64,000 nucleotides of DNA from Platanthera guangdongensis (Eukaryota; Streptophyta; Magnoliopsida; Asparagales; Orchidaceae): contig CM077159.1 of assembly GCA_039583875.1 (NCBI GenBank), forward strand, positions 98,879,707 to 98,943,706, written 5' to 3'. The notes under the pieces are model-generated. The model saw only the letters and a list, made by a program, of their open reading frames with translations, was not told the DNA's origin and ran no database searches. Of the stretch, positions 54,687-64,000 are shown one piece after another. Every line of letters begins with the position of its first letter. The stretch's first letter is position 1. A program made the position numbers and the translations under genes.

Positions 54687-55218
54687 ATGGAAGTAAGCTA
54701 CTCAAGAGGTGTTGGTATTGAACTCTTAACGCCGACTAACTTTAAGAATTGGAAGTCGTGCATGAAGAGTTACCTTCTGGGCGAGGAGCTATGGGAGGTC
54801 GTCAGTGGTGATGACAGACAGGAAGTAACTGCTGCTTTTAGTACTGCTGAGCAGGTGAGGCTCTGGAGAAAAATAAATACAAAGGCGGAGTTTGTTCTTA
54901 AGAGGACTATTTCACCAGAATTATTTGATCACATCATTGGATGTGAGTCTGCTGCTGATATTTGGACAACTATTGATGAGTTGTTCAATCAGAAGAATGT
55001 AGCAAGACTTCAGTTGCTGGAGAATGAGTTGGAAAGAACAACTCAAGGAGACCTGACCATCTCAAAGTTTTTTCTGAAGATGAAGAGCTGTGTGCTGAGC
55101 TATCAGCACTTGATCCTGATGAGCCTATCTCTGAGGCTAAGATGAAAAGGCACATAATCCGCGGATTGTGGAAGGAGTATGTTGCCTTTGTGACATCTAT
55201 TCAAGGCTGGGCTAAATT
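54687..55218 (+). pseudogene. gag: Copia gag, N-terminal part, element 5
   Basis: ATG 54687 opens MEVSYSRGVGIELL, with NFKNWKSCMKSYLLGEELWEVV typical of the DUF4219/UBN2 gag of non-Sirevirus copia elements, then AADIWTTIDELFNQKN and LQLLENELERTTQGDLTISKFF. A frameshift near 55105 moves the reading to ISEAKMKRHIIRGLWKEYVAFV...GW, after which homology stops at about 55218. The zinc knuckle and everything downstream are missing. Confidence 0.87.
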
Positions 55219-56004
55219 TGGAAAGTCGTCAAAAACGAAAAGAAAAACCATTTAAGACCAAACTGAATATTCGTCAAGACCTTACGTGAACTCTCAACAC
55301 AACTCAATGAACCCGTCAAAACTACTTGAGAAAGAGCTTGCTTGAGGTATTTAGATTTCGCGTGACCTTTCGATAAATTACATAAGAGCTCTCGAGAGTA
55401 CGATGAATTCTTTGAGTATACCATGAATTGACTTCAAACTATCTATGGAACTATCTCCAGAACCTTAAAGCAGTTAACATGAACTCTTGAGAGTGCTCGA
55501 TGAATTTTACTATTATTTATGCGAGTACTCGACAAATTCGTCGAGTATATATGAGAGGACTAAGCTGCTTTAACATAGCCATTCTAGACAACGGTTCACA
55601 ATGATCTTTCAAGTATTCCCGAGATCCCTCGATGAATTCCACGGGTGCTTACGTGAGTTCTTGACAAATTTCACGAGTCCTCGTGAGACTACTTGAGGAA
55701 ATTACTTAGCAAATTCTGAAACTCTGAGCAACAACTTTTTAAATCTTCTATTGCATTTGTAGATAAAGTATGCCATATTTGAGAGATTACACAAGAGTCA
55801 ACACAATGTTCTATACAATGAGGAATTACATTGCGTAGAACTATGTTTGGAGACCCATTATAACCTGACAATGGTTTGTACTTTGCAATTCATACCTACA
55901 CCTCACATAACTAAAAATAACATCAAATACATACTCAATTCAACTTAGTTCAAGCGACACTTCTTCAAATCAGGGCTATTGTGGATACAATACACAACAT
56001 AACA
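55219..56004 (-). mobile_element. Partial Sirevirus-type LTR M3, minus strand (U3 part)
   Basis: Read on the minus strand from about 56004 (TGTTATGTTG) it aligns with the start of the element 4 LTR: GATTTGA.GAAGT, TATTTGATGTT, GCAATGTAATYCCTCATTG and TGTTGACTC.TGTGTA. Farther in are TCGA-centred motifs (GTACTCGACAAATTCGTCGAG near 55532, CTCGAGAG near 55390). It is cut at 55219. No PPT is evident beyond 56004. Confidence 0.68.
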
Positions 56005-57107
56005 ATAATAATTAAAATGCTTAACTGGAATAAACTGCAGTAAAACACCAAACTAAAACAAAAGCAGTACTGAAAGTAAGTACAATAATTGAAATACTGA
56101 ATAAAAAATAGAATGAGAAAAGCTCAGTTGTTCAGTTCCATTTCTAGTTAAGGAGGCAAGTTCTTCACTTCGTTCATAGGAGGCTTCTCCGTTTATAGGA
56201 TGCAAGTTCTTCACTCCATTCATAGAAGTCTTCTCCGTTCATAAGAGGCAAGTTCTTCACTCCATTCATAGGAGGATTCTCAGTTTATAGGAGACAAGTT
56301 CATCATTCTGTTCACAAGAGACTTCTTTGTTCATAGGAGGCAAGTTTATTTTGCCTCGAAAAAAACCCTTACTTTCATATTAAAAATAAGTCACATTTCT
56401 AGAAATCACCAAACCACGACAGAGGGTTTAGATTGCAACATATTTTTTCCTTTAGATATTTTAAATTATTTTGAGGTCATACATAACCTCTAGCATTTAT
56501 TTGAGTAATATCAAGTCACTTTGTTTGATCGAAAAAAAAACTACTAGGAATGCCCCTAAAATTTCCCAAAAAGTTCGGAGGCATGAATTTAATTATCAAG
56601 GATCTCATAAAAAATATAAGGCATTTTAATCGAATAATTTTGCTTCCATTAACTTTAAGGCATCCTCGAATAGAAACTAAAATTTCAACAATAGTAAGAA
56701 TGCTTGAATAATACTCAAAATTCATCAGAGCATGTCTTTTGTAATTATAAATCAACTATGAAGTTTTAAAAGATTTTAATTTAAAAAGTTGCCTCTATTA
56801 ATTTTCAAGGTGAATCATCACACCTTTTATTGCCTAAAAAATATCAAAGTCTATCCAAAAACTTATAATACATTATTAAACATGTATAAGGTCTCTAATT
56901 ATCTCTGTGAACTTTATTAGATTTTTATGAGTATTTTAGGGCCCTCAAATCAGCTAAATAAACACTATTTTAATATTAAAAATACCAAAAAAACATGAGA
57001 GAAATCCCAATTTTTATGAGGGGTAATATCACCAAGATAAACATATTTATGTTATAAGTTTTCACATCAGAGGTCTATGTCTCCCTCAAAAAAATCAAAA
57101 ACCTTTA
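56005..57107. other. AT-rich unassigned sequence
   Basis: No credible ORF. It contains the tandem repeat at 56150-56355 and long AT-rich stretches. By position it could be the 3' interior or flank of the M3 element, but I see no coding remnant. Confidence 0.4.
56150..56355. repeat. Degenerate ~48-bp tandem repeat
   Basis: About four copies built on GGCAAGTTCTTCACTCCATT plus CATAGGAGGCTTCTCCGTT. Copies differ by 10-20%. No coding sense. Confidence 0.8.
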
Positions 57108-58955
57108 TGTTGGGAACTATGTCCACATTAACCCAGATTTGATGAAGTCACCCTGGAACTAAGATGAATTAGTTTGTATTTGATGTTTCGTTTGAGTTAT
57201 GTGTTTGCAGGACACCAATGGGAAGTGTAGATCAATGTTAGTCTACAATGAGTCACCAAACACAGGACCATGCAATGTAATCCCTCATTGTGTGTTCCAA
57301 AGTGTTGACTCATGTGTAGCATCTATATTGGGATACACTTCATATTCAAGCTATAGGACTGTGAAAAGACCTGATGCTGATTCCCCTCTAGTAGAAGAAA
57401 AATTTCTGACAGAAATTTCTCTAAGTGTTTCTCTCGAGTAGGTCTTTAACTACTCGAGTAGATTGCTTAAGATATACTCGAGTAAAACTTCTGCATACTC
57501 GAGTAAGAAAATTCTTCCTCTCGTGAAGCTAAGTAAAACACTCGATTAGTTCACTGACATACTCAAGTAGCTTACTTAACTACTCGAGTTGATCACTCTT
57601 CCTCCTCGAGTTGCCCAGAATTCAGTTTCCAAGTTTTTTTAGTCATTTACTCGAGTAGGTACTTTGTATACTCGAGTAGTTCTCGACACTGTGTCGAATC
57701 TCTTCTCTGTGTCGAGTAGTTAAGAAATACTCGAGTAAGTCTTTCACATACTCGAGAAGATTTCTTTCCTCTCGAGTAGTTCAATCTGACTACTCGAGTA
57801 GCTATTTTTCTCGTGTGCAGAATATTTCTAAGTGTTTGTCTCGAGTAGTTCTTCTAACCACCCGAGTAGTTCAATTCTGCCTACTCGAGTAGTACAACTT
57901 GTACTCGAGTAGTTCAACTCCTTCCCGTGAAACTTTTTTGTATACTCGAGTAGATCTTCTAAGTACTCGAGTAGTTGTCTTCAACCTACTCGAGTAGTCA
58001 TGAATTATATACCCGAGTAATATTTCTTTGCTTACTCGAGTAGTCCTTGACCTACTCGAGTAGTTTTATACCTACTCGTGTATATGACCTCATTTTCTCT
58101 GAAATTTCTTCTAAGTCCAGATTTGACAGATTTTCAAATTCCGTGACATGATTGGTCCACGTGTACGTCATTAAAACCGATTATGACCGTTATTAGTACT
58201 CCTATAAAAGGTCTTGTCTAATCGACAAACCCTAATCAAAAAACAAGTTTTTCAAGAAGAAAACTATTCTAAGTTTTGCAGCCGCCACTTTCCAAAGAAT
58301 CGTTGTTTCCTCTCTCTCTCTCTTTTCACGGAACGAAAGCCGTCGCCGCCTCTGTTCTTCTCCGGCAAGGGCTTCGATTTTCAGAGGAAATAGACTGAAG
58401 AAGTTTTACAGATCGAGATCATTTCTCAAATCGCTCATCCTCTTCCCGATTGTGTAAGACAGAAGATTCAGATCTGGCTGAGATTTTCTTCATCTTTTCT
58501 GAAAGTGTCGCAAAGCTCACAAGAAGAAGATCCTGGTTGCTGTTTGCAGATCTGACAGAAATATCACTGTTTGTATTTTTCAATACTTGTATTTCATTTC
58601 TATAGGAGAATTTTTCTCCGAGTGTAGGAGTTTTCCACTCCGAGTTTGTAGGAAGGTGTTTCTTCCGAGTTGTAGATCCAGTTGGTTGGATTGAGATTGT
58701 AGGAACTTTGTTCCGAAGGTAGGATTGATTTTCAATCCGAGATAGTGGAGTAGCTGTGTCTAGTATATTGATAGATCGGTGAGGGAAAGTGGATGTACCC
58801 AAGATCGGGGAACCACTATAGATCTTGTCTCGTCTGTGATATTTTGGTAAATAGATCTGTGTTGTGTTCTACGATTTTTTTTATTCTGCAAAAGACGCAC
58901 AACTCACCTATTCACCCCCCTCTAGGTGATTTAGGTTGACAACTATTATCTTTTA
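57108..58955 (+). repeat. 5' LTR of element 4 (1848 bp)
   Basis: Starts TGTTGGGAACTATG. The end is set at TATCTTTTA by alignment with TATCTTTCA of element 2, so the final CA has become TA. U3 array 57430-58085; TATAAAAG at 58203-58210; GTAGGA repeats 58610-58740; conserved block GTGGATGTACCC...GGGGAACCACTATAGAT from 58787; C tract near 58914. Confidence 0.88.
57430..58085 (+). repeat. TACTCGAGTA palindrome array in U3 of element 4
   Basis: About 25 copies of TACTCGAGTA(G) or one-base variants in 650 bp, spaced mostly 20-30 bp. The centre is TCGA, as in GTGTCGACAC. Two TGTGTCGA half-sites occur near 57690-57715. Confidence 0.92.
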
Positions 58956-58957
58956 AT

Positions 58958-58970
58958 TGGTATCAGAGGG
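58958..58970 (+). promoter_or_regulatory. Primer binding site of element 4
   Basis: TGGTATCAGAGGG two bases after the inferred LTR end; tRNA-iMet type. Confidence 0.88.
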
Positions 58971-59039
58971 AGGTTGATCTTTAAAAGGTTAACACCTTGA
59001 TCAGTTCCTGTAATAGTTGTCATTTGTGATCTATCTATC

Positions 59040-61307
59040 ATGGATAAGGGAAAGGATTTTGCCAAGCTTCCCCTATGCAACAAGAACATCTTTCCCATGT
59101 GGAAAGAAAGGATCAAATTCTTTATGGAAGCTGTGGATCCAAGGATCTTCATGATAGTTGAAGAAGGTCCTTATATCCCTATGACTGTCTCCACTATAGA
59201 TCCTACCAAGAAGGTTCCAAAGAAGCTGATGGATTTAGACAAAGACGAGATTGCACTTGTCTCACTAGATAAGAAAGCTAAAAACATTATAGCAAGTGCA
59301 TTTGATGACTCAATGCTGCAAAACTTAATCCACTGCCAATCTGCAAAGGAGATGTGGCAGTCCTTGGTTACCTTAATGGAAGGAACATAAGAAGTGAGGG
59401 ATGATCAGAGATCCCTCCTCTATCAGAAGTATGAAGCCTTCCGAAAGGGAAGCAAAGAGACCATTGCTGATACATTTGAGAACTTTTTCAAGATAGTGAA
59501 TGGCCTAAGAGTCTATGGCAGAGTATTCACTAATGGAGAACTGAATGACAAGTTCCTGAGATCCCTGACCAAAGAATGGGACAACAAGGTCTGTGTCATC
59601 AGGGAGTTTGGGAAGCTGGCTGAGACAGACCCACAAAATCTCTTCGGGAACCTTATGTCATATGAGCTTCAACTCAACACCAGGAAAGTTGAAGAAGAGA
59701 AGAGCAGGTCTGCTCTCAAAGAAAAGTCTGCTGCTCTAAAAGCAGACACCTCTAGAAAGACAAAGGCTGCCTCCCCTGCTCCCGCTCCAGAGATTAGTGA
59801 AGAAGAAGAAACTTCTGAGCATAGTACCTCAGGCTCTGAGCTATCAGAAGGAGAGTTTTCACTGCTCTCACGTCAGTTCAAGAAATTCTTGAACAAGAAG
59901 AAGCAATGGAAAGGGAAGGATGCCTCCTATAGAATATCACGACACGATGGTGATCGGCAAAGAAAAGGCTCAAGTAGCCACGACAGGTATTCCTCCAAGC
60001 AGAACAAATACATTTCGACTGACATTATTTGCTATTGTTGTAATAAGCCAGGTCACGTCATAGCCGATTGCCCTCATAAAAAGAAGGAGGGTGGTAGAAG
60101 AGAAGAGAAGAAATCCTCGTACAATAAAAAGAGGAAAGAGAAGAGTCAGATAGCCAAAAAGAGCAAGACTCTTAGTGACTCTGACTCATCTGAGTCAAGT
60201 GAAGAAGAAGAAGCTTATTTTGGGCTTATGGCTCAAACAGATGACGATCAAGAGCCCCAGTTCACTGGGAAGGTAAATTCTCATACCCCTCTTTCAGATT
60301 CTGAAGTTTCTGAACATGATTGTGAGGATAGCTCCTCTGACGATGAGTCAGAACTAATGGCCCAGTACAAGGAGTTAATCATGGCTTACGATAAATGTCG
60401 TCGAGTCGTGAAGACTCAGGCTAAAGAGATCAAATCTCTAAAAGCCGAAGAGAGCATATTGAGAAAGAAAGTCGCAAAGACTGACTCCCTCGAAGAAAAC
60501 TTCAATAATGCAATTGAAGAATATAACAAGGCTCTTGAGCACCTTGACCTCAAAGAGAAAATCATTAAGGAATTGGAAGCCCAACTTGCAGCTGAAAAAA
60601 AACTGGTTGAAAGTTTCTCGAAGCCCAAGACAGTACTTCCATTCGTTGTTGAATTCTCAGCCAAGGCCAAGGGTGCCGGATTAGGCCATGAAGAAGCTCC
60701 TAGTAAATCCTCTAGGAGAAACAAGAATCAACGGAAGAATAAGGCTGCCAAAATGGCCTTATCCAAAGAGAAGGGGAAAGCCCCTCAATATCAAACTACA
60801 TTTAAGAAAGTCATATTTCCATCAAATGAGTTTGATTTTGACTCATCCTACGGGCACTTTGTCAGGCCTACCTATGTAGAGCCAAAGTCCCGCTATCAAG
60901 GATGGACTCGACCCCGAAACTTTGGCGAAAGTTTCTTTAAGGCACCTTATGAAGAAGTTATTCTTCAGAGGTATGGTCCTTTCAATCATGGGCATAACTT
61001 CAAGAAGGCACCAAAGACAAAGCTTGTTGTAGAAAAGCCTATAAAGGAGAAGAAGTCATGTGATTGCCATTATCATGAGGCATCTTTCTCCAAGAATGGT
61101 GCCCCTGCTAGACCACAATTCCAAAAGGTCAAGCAGGAGATCATGAGGCAAAGGTACAACAGATTTGACTGTTGGTGCTGTGGCAAGGCTGGTCACTTCT
61201 CCATTGATTGCTGGTTCAATTCTAAAAATGGTGCAACTCCTCATGTCAGCAATATGAGAAAGACCGCTCATAATGCTAACACTCGTAGGGGGAGTACTCT
61301 AACCTGA
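59040..61307 (+). pseudogene. gag: Sirevirus gag, nearly intact, element 4
   Basis: ATG 59040 (MDKGKDFAKLPLCNKNIFPMW) to TGA 61305-61307, 755 codons with a single in-frame TAA at 59388-59390. An N-terminal gag/UBN2 region runs to about residue 230, then a Ser/Glu-rich linker, zinc knuckle 1 CYCCNKPGHVIADC (60030-60071), a Lys-rich and acidic region, a coiled-coil-like stretch (about 60350-60620), and zinc knuckle 2 CWCCGKAGHFSIDC (61170-61211). It is longer than element 2 gag by a Tyr/Phe/Pro-rich insert before knuckle 2. The best preserved gag in the window. Confidence 0.92.
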
Positions 61308-62696
61308 GACCAAGGCAAATTGATTATGATTGTAGGTATGTTCAAAGGCCAACAAAATGCCAATCTGGTACTTGGACAGCGGATGCTCTCGGCATATGAC
61401 CGGGACTAGAAGCCTCATCCAAAACTTTACTCCAGTCGTGAATAGACCAAAGGTCATCTTTGGAGGTTCAGACCGTGGAATTACTAGAGGTTATGGTATG
61501 ATTACTAAAGGCAATGTATCCTTCTCGGATGTGGCTTATGTCGAAGGATTGGAATACAATCTTATGAGCACAAGCCAACTCTGCGATAAAGGATACATAG
61601 TTGAATTCCATGTTGATAAGTGCTTGATAAAATCCGTTGACAATATGGAAACAATTCTATCCGGCACTCAAAGTAGGAATATTTTCTGTTTAAATTTCAT
61701 TTGTATAGATTCCTCTACACCAGTGTGTCTTTTAGAAAAAGATAGTGCGTCTCTTGGTGACCAATGGCACAAGAGACTAGCACATATTAATTTCAAAACT
61801 ATTAATAAATTATTTTCAATGAACTTAGTACGTGATGCCCCAAATGTCAAGTGTGTCAAAGATAGACCTTGTCATGCATGCGTAAAAGGAAAGCAAACAA
61901 GGTCTACCTTTAAAAGCGTTATTGGCAAAGATTCTAACAGATGTCTCCATCTATTGCACATGGACTTGTTTGGTCCACTGCAAATTAGAAGCTTGGGAGG
62001 TAAGGATTATACGTTGGTAATTATTGATAATTACTCGCGCTTTGCGTGGGTGTTCTTTCTGAAACACAAGTCAGATACATTCGACATCTTTACTAATTTT
62101 GTCAGGCAAGTCTAGAATGAGTACAACTGCTCCGTAGTCAAAATCAGAAGTGACAATGGAACAGAGTTCAAATCTGGGGCCATGACAGAATTCTGTGAAA
62201 GTTTAGGTATCTTTCATGAGTTTTCCTCTCCTCGTACTCCACAATAGAACGGAGTGGCTGAGAGAAGGAACAGAACACTCATAGAGTCCTACAGGACTAT
62301 ATTGAGTGACGCTTCACTTCCGGAGTACTTCTGGGCCGAAGCCGTCAACACTGCATGCCACGTGCAAAATAGAGCACTCATAAACAAAAACCACAATAAT
62401 ACACCTTACGAACTTCTAAAGGGCAAGAAGCCAACCATCTCATACTTTAGAATCTTTGGTTGTAAATTCTTCGTACTTAACAATGGTAAGTATCATACCA
62501 TCAAGTTCAGCGAAAAGAGTTTTGAAGGTATTTTCGTAGGTTATAGTAGCCATAGTAAGGCATATAGAATATTTAATAGAAAAACCTGGTGGTAGAAGAA
62601 TCGATACATGTTGTATTTGATGAGACGAGCTTGCTGCAAAGCAATCCATCTAGTGTGCTCATTGAAGATGCAGGTGCAAAGCTGAAAGAAAACTAG
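61308..62696 (+). pseudogene. pol: Sirevirus protease-integrase, element 4
   Basis: Protease WYLDSGCSRHMTGTRS (61366 on) is in the +1 frame relative to gag. Integrase: HKRLAHINFKT...CHACVKGKQ zinc finger, HMDLFGP, IRSDNGTEF, NGVAERRNRT (D,D,E present). TAG codons at about 62113-62115 and 62246-62248 both replace Gln. A frame change near 62588 is followed by VEESIHVVFDE and a TAG at 62694-62696 at the integrase-RT border. Confidence 0.9.
61326..61343 (+). promoter_or_regulatory. Splice acceptor/donor motif at gag-pol border, element 4
   Basis: GATTGTAG|GTATGTTC, junction 61335/61336, lies 28 bases after the gag stop. The bases around it differ from elements 2 and 3, yet AG|GTRTGT/GTGAGT is kept. 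Confidence 0.45.
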
Positions 62697-64000
62697 CTTG
62701 GATGAACCGTCCGAAGACAAAGGCGAAAAGTTCATCAAGATCACCACTCCAACCCCTACTGTAGATGTTGATGATCAAGATGAAGAAGTCATCCTAGATG
62801 AAGAAATCACTCCGGTGATTGAAGACAATCCAAATGCAAGAACTTTAGAGCTCAGACATCTGAAGGATCACCCCATGGACCAGATCATAGGAGATCCCCG
62901 GGACGGTGTCAGAACTCGAAGAGGTACAACTAACGAGAATCTTTATTTAAACTTTCTCTCGCAGGTTGAACCAAAGAAGTTTGAGGAAGCAAACTCAGAT
63001 ACATCGTAGATATTGGCAATGGAAGAAGAGCTAAATTAGTTCAAGAGCTGCAATGTATGGAAGCTTGTTCCAAGACCCAAAGGAAAGAACGTCATTGGAA
63101 CAAAATGGGTCTACAGGAACAAGATGGATGAAGACTGGACGATCATAAATAACAAGGCCAGACTCGTCGCTAAAGGCTATTGTCAAGAAGAAGGAATCGA
63201 CTTCGACCAGACATATGCTCTAGTGGCAAGGCTGGAGGCAATAAGGTTGTTCCTAGCATGTGATGCATTCAAAGGCTTTACCGTCTATCAGATAGACGTG
63301 AAGTCTGCCTTCCTAAATGGTAACATAATGGAGGAAGTGTATGTGGAACAACCTCCAGGTTTCGTTGATCCTAACTTTCCTGATTATCTCTATTTCCTGC
63401 ACAAGGCCCTATATGGTCTGAAACAAGCTCCTAGAGCTTGGTATGAGACGCTGTCTAGTTTTCTACTTGAGAACAAGTTCACAAGGGGAAAGATAGACAA
63501 GACATTATTTCTTAGGGAAATAAAAGAAAAAATTTTGCTAGTGCAAATCTATGTCGATGACATTATTTTTGGCTCTACAGACGACAACCTCTGCAAAAAG
63601 TTCTCAAAACTTATGCAAGGGAAGTTTGAAATGAACAGTATGGGTGAGCTGAAGTATTTCTTAGGGTTTCAGGTGAAACAATCTGAAGATGGAATTTTCA
63701 TCTCACAGACCAAGCTCACCAAAGAGCTGATTAAGAAATTCGGAATGGAGAACGCAACCTCTATGAGGACTCCAATGGGCTCAACTATGTCTCTGGACAA
63801 GGATGAAAAAGGGAAACCTTTTGATGAAACCAAGTACAGAAGCATAATTGGATCCTTGCTCTACCTTACTGCCAGTAGACCCGACATAATGTTCTTAACA
63901 TGTGTCTGTGCTAGATTTCAGGTGAACTCTAAGGAATCTCACTATGCTGCTGCAAAGCGGATTTTGAGATACCTTAAAGGTACACCAAATCTTGGCTTAT
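62697..64000 (+). pseudogene. pol: Sirevirus reverse transcriptase, element 4, runs off the window
   Basis: From LDEPSEDKGEKF (62698) one frame continues with two stops, TAG 63007-63009 (Trp expected) and TAG 63037-63039 (Gln expected). It is then open from 63040 to the window end, about 320 codons. RT blocks: [59 protein letters not shown], catalytic YVDDIIF (63550-63570), [29 protein letters not shown]. RNase H must lie beyond 64000. Confidence 0.92.

Larger units (their letters stand above)
52840..55218 (+). mobile_element. Ty1/copia element 5 (non-Sirevirus), 5' LTR and partial gag
   Basis: The LTR, tRNA-iMet PBS and a gag start are present, and the element is truncated at about 55218 where a minus-strand LTR fragment begins. 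The left flank is GCTAT (52835-52839); the partner TSD is not in the window. It sits inside M2 RT. Confidence 0.82.
57108..64000 (+). mobile_element. Sirevirus element 4, 5' LTR to RT, continues past the window
   Basis: LTR, PBS, gag, protease, integrase and RT in the Sirevirus order. It is a different family from elements 2 and 3: the U3 array is CTCGAG-based and proteins differ at many positions, but gag architecture and gag-pol layout are the same. The left flank is CTTTA (57103-57107). The right end lies outside. Confidence 0.92.

Overview
This window is repeat DNA from a plant nuclear genome. I find no host gene I can defend, no tRNA or rRNA gene and no CRISPR array. Almost every base belongs to LTR retrotransposons, many nested inside one another. 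The plant assignment rests on tRNA-iMet-type primer sites (TGGTATCAGA), Sirevirus-type Ty1/copia elements with a large extra ORF after pol, chromovirus-like Ty3/gypsy elements starting TGTAAC, and a TRIM. The nesting suggests a large, repeat-rich angiosperm genome. I cannot name the species.

Layout. 1-2330: right end of a Sirevirus (element A). 2331-6761: old non-coding sequence holding a Ty3/gypsy solo LTR (3709-5670, TSD CCGGC). 6762-11030: minus-strand Sirevirus relative M1 (LTR plus broken 3' ORFs) with a complete 432-bp TRIM inside (8791-9222, TSD AATTC). 11030-26947: 3' part of a Ty3/gypsy element (G1), split by a complete 12.6-kb Sirevirus, element 2 (11990-24589, TSD GTACA). 26948-28392: LTR-like and gene-fragment-like remnants. 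28393-34786: Ty3/gypsy G2 (LTR, gag, protease, RT, RNase H, integrase, all decayed). 34787-37513 and 52005-52839: minus-strand copia M2, split by element 3 (37514-52004, TSD AGTTG), which itself carries a gypsy solo LTR (43328-45630, TSD GGAAG). 52840-55218: left part of another copia (element 5). 55219-57107: minus LTR fragment M3 and unassigned DNA. 57108-64000: the left part of Sirevirus element 4, running off the window.

How the parts work together. The Sireviruses have the order LTR, gag with two distant zinc knuckles, protease-integrase-RT-RNase H, ORF3, LTR. All copies carry stops or frameshifts; many stops are CAG to TAG, a pattern expected from CHG methylation.

Most notable signals: (1) the U3 of elements A, 2 and 3 is packed with the palindrome GTGTCGACAC (about 29 perfect copies in one LTR). 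The same motif plus a TATA box recurs in a ~0.5-kb spacer between pol and ORF3 of elements 2 and 3, which looks like a second, internal promoter for ORF3. (2) Other families here carry their own palindrome arrays, and the unrelated gypsy LTRs share GTGTCGACAC itself. (3) A double splice-site motif (AG|GT) sits at the gag-pol border of three elements.
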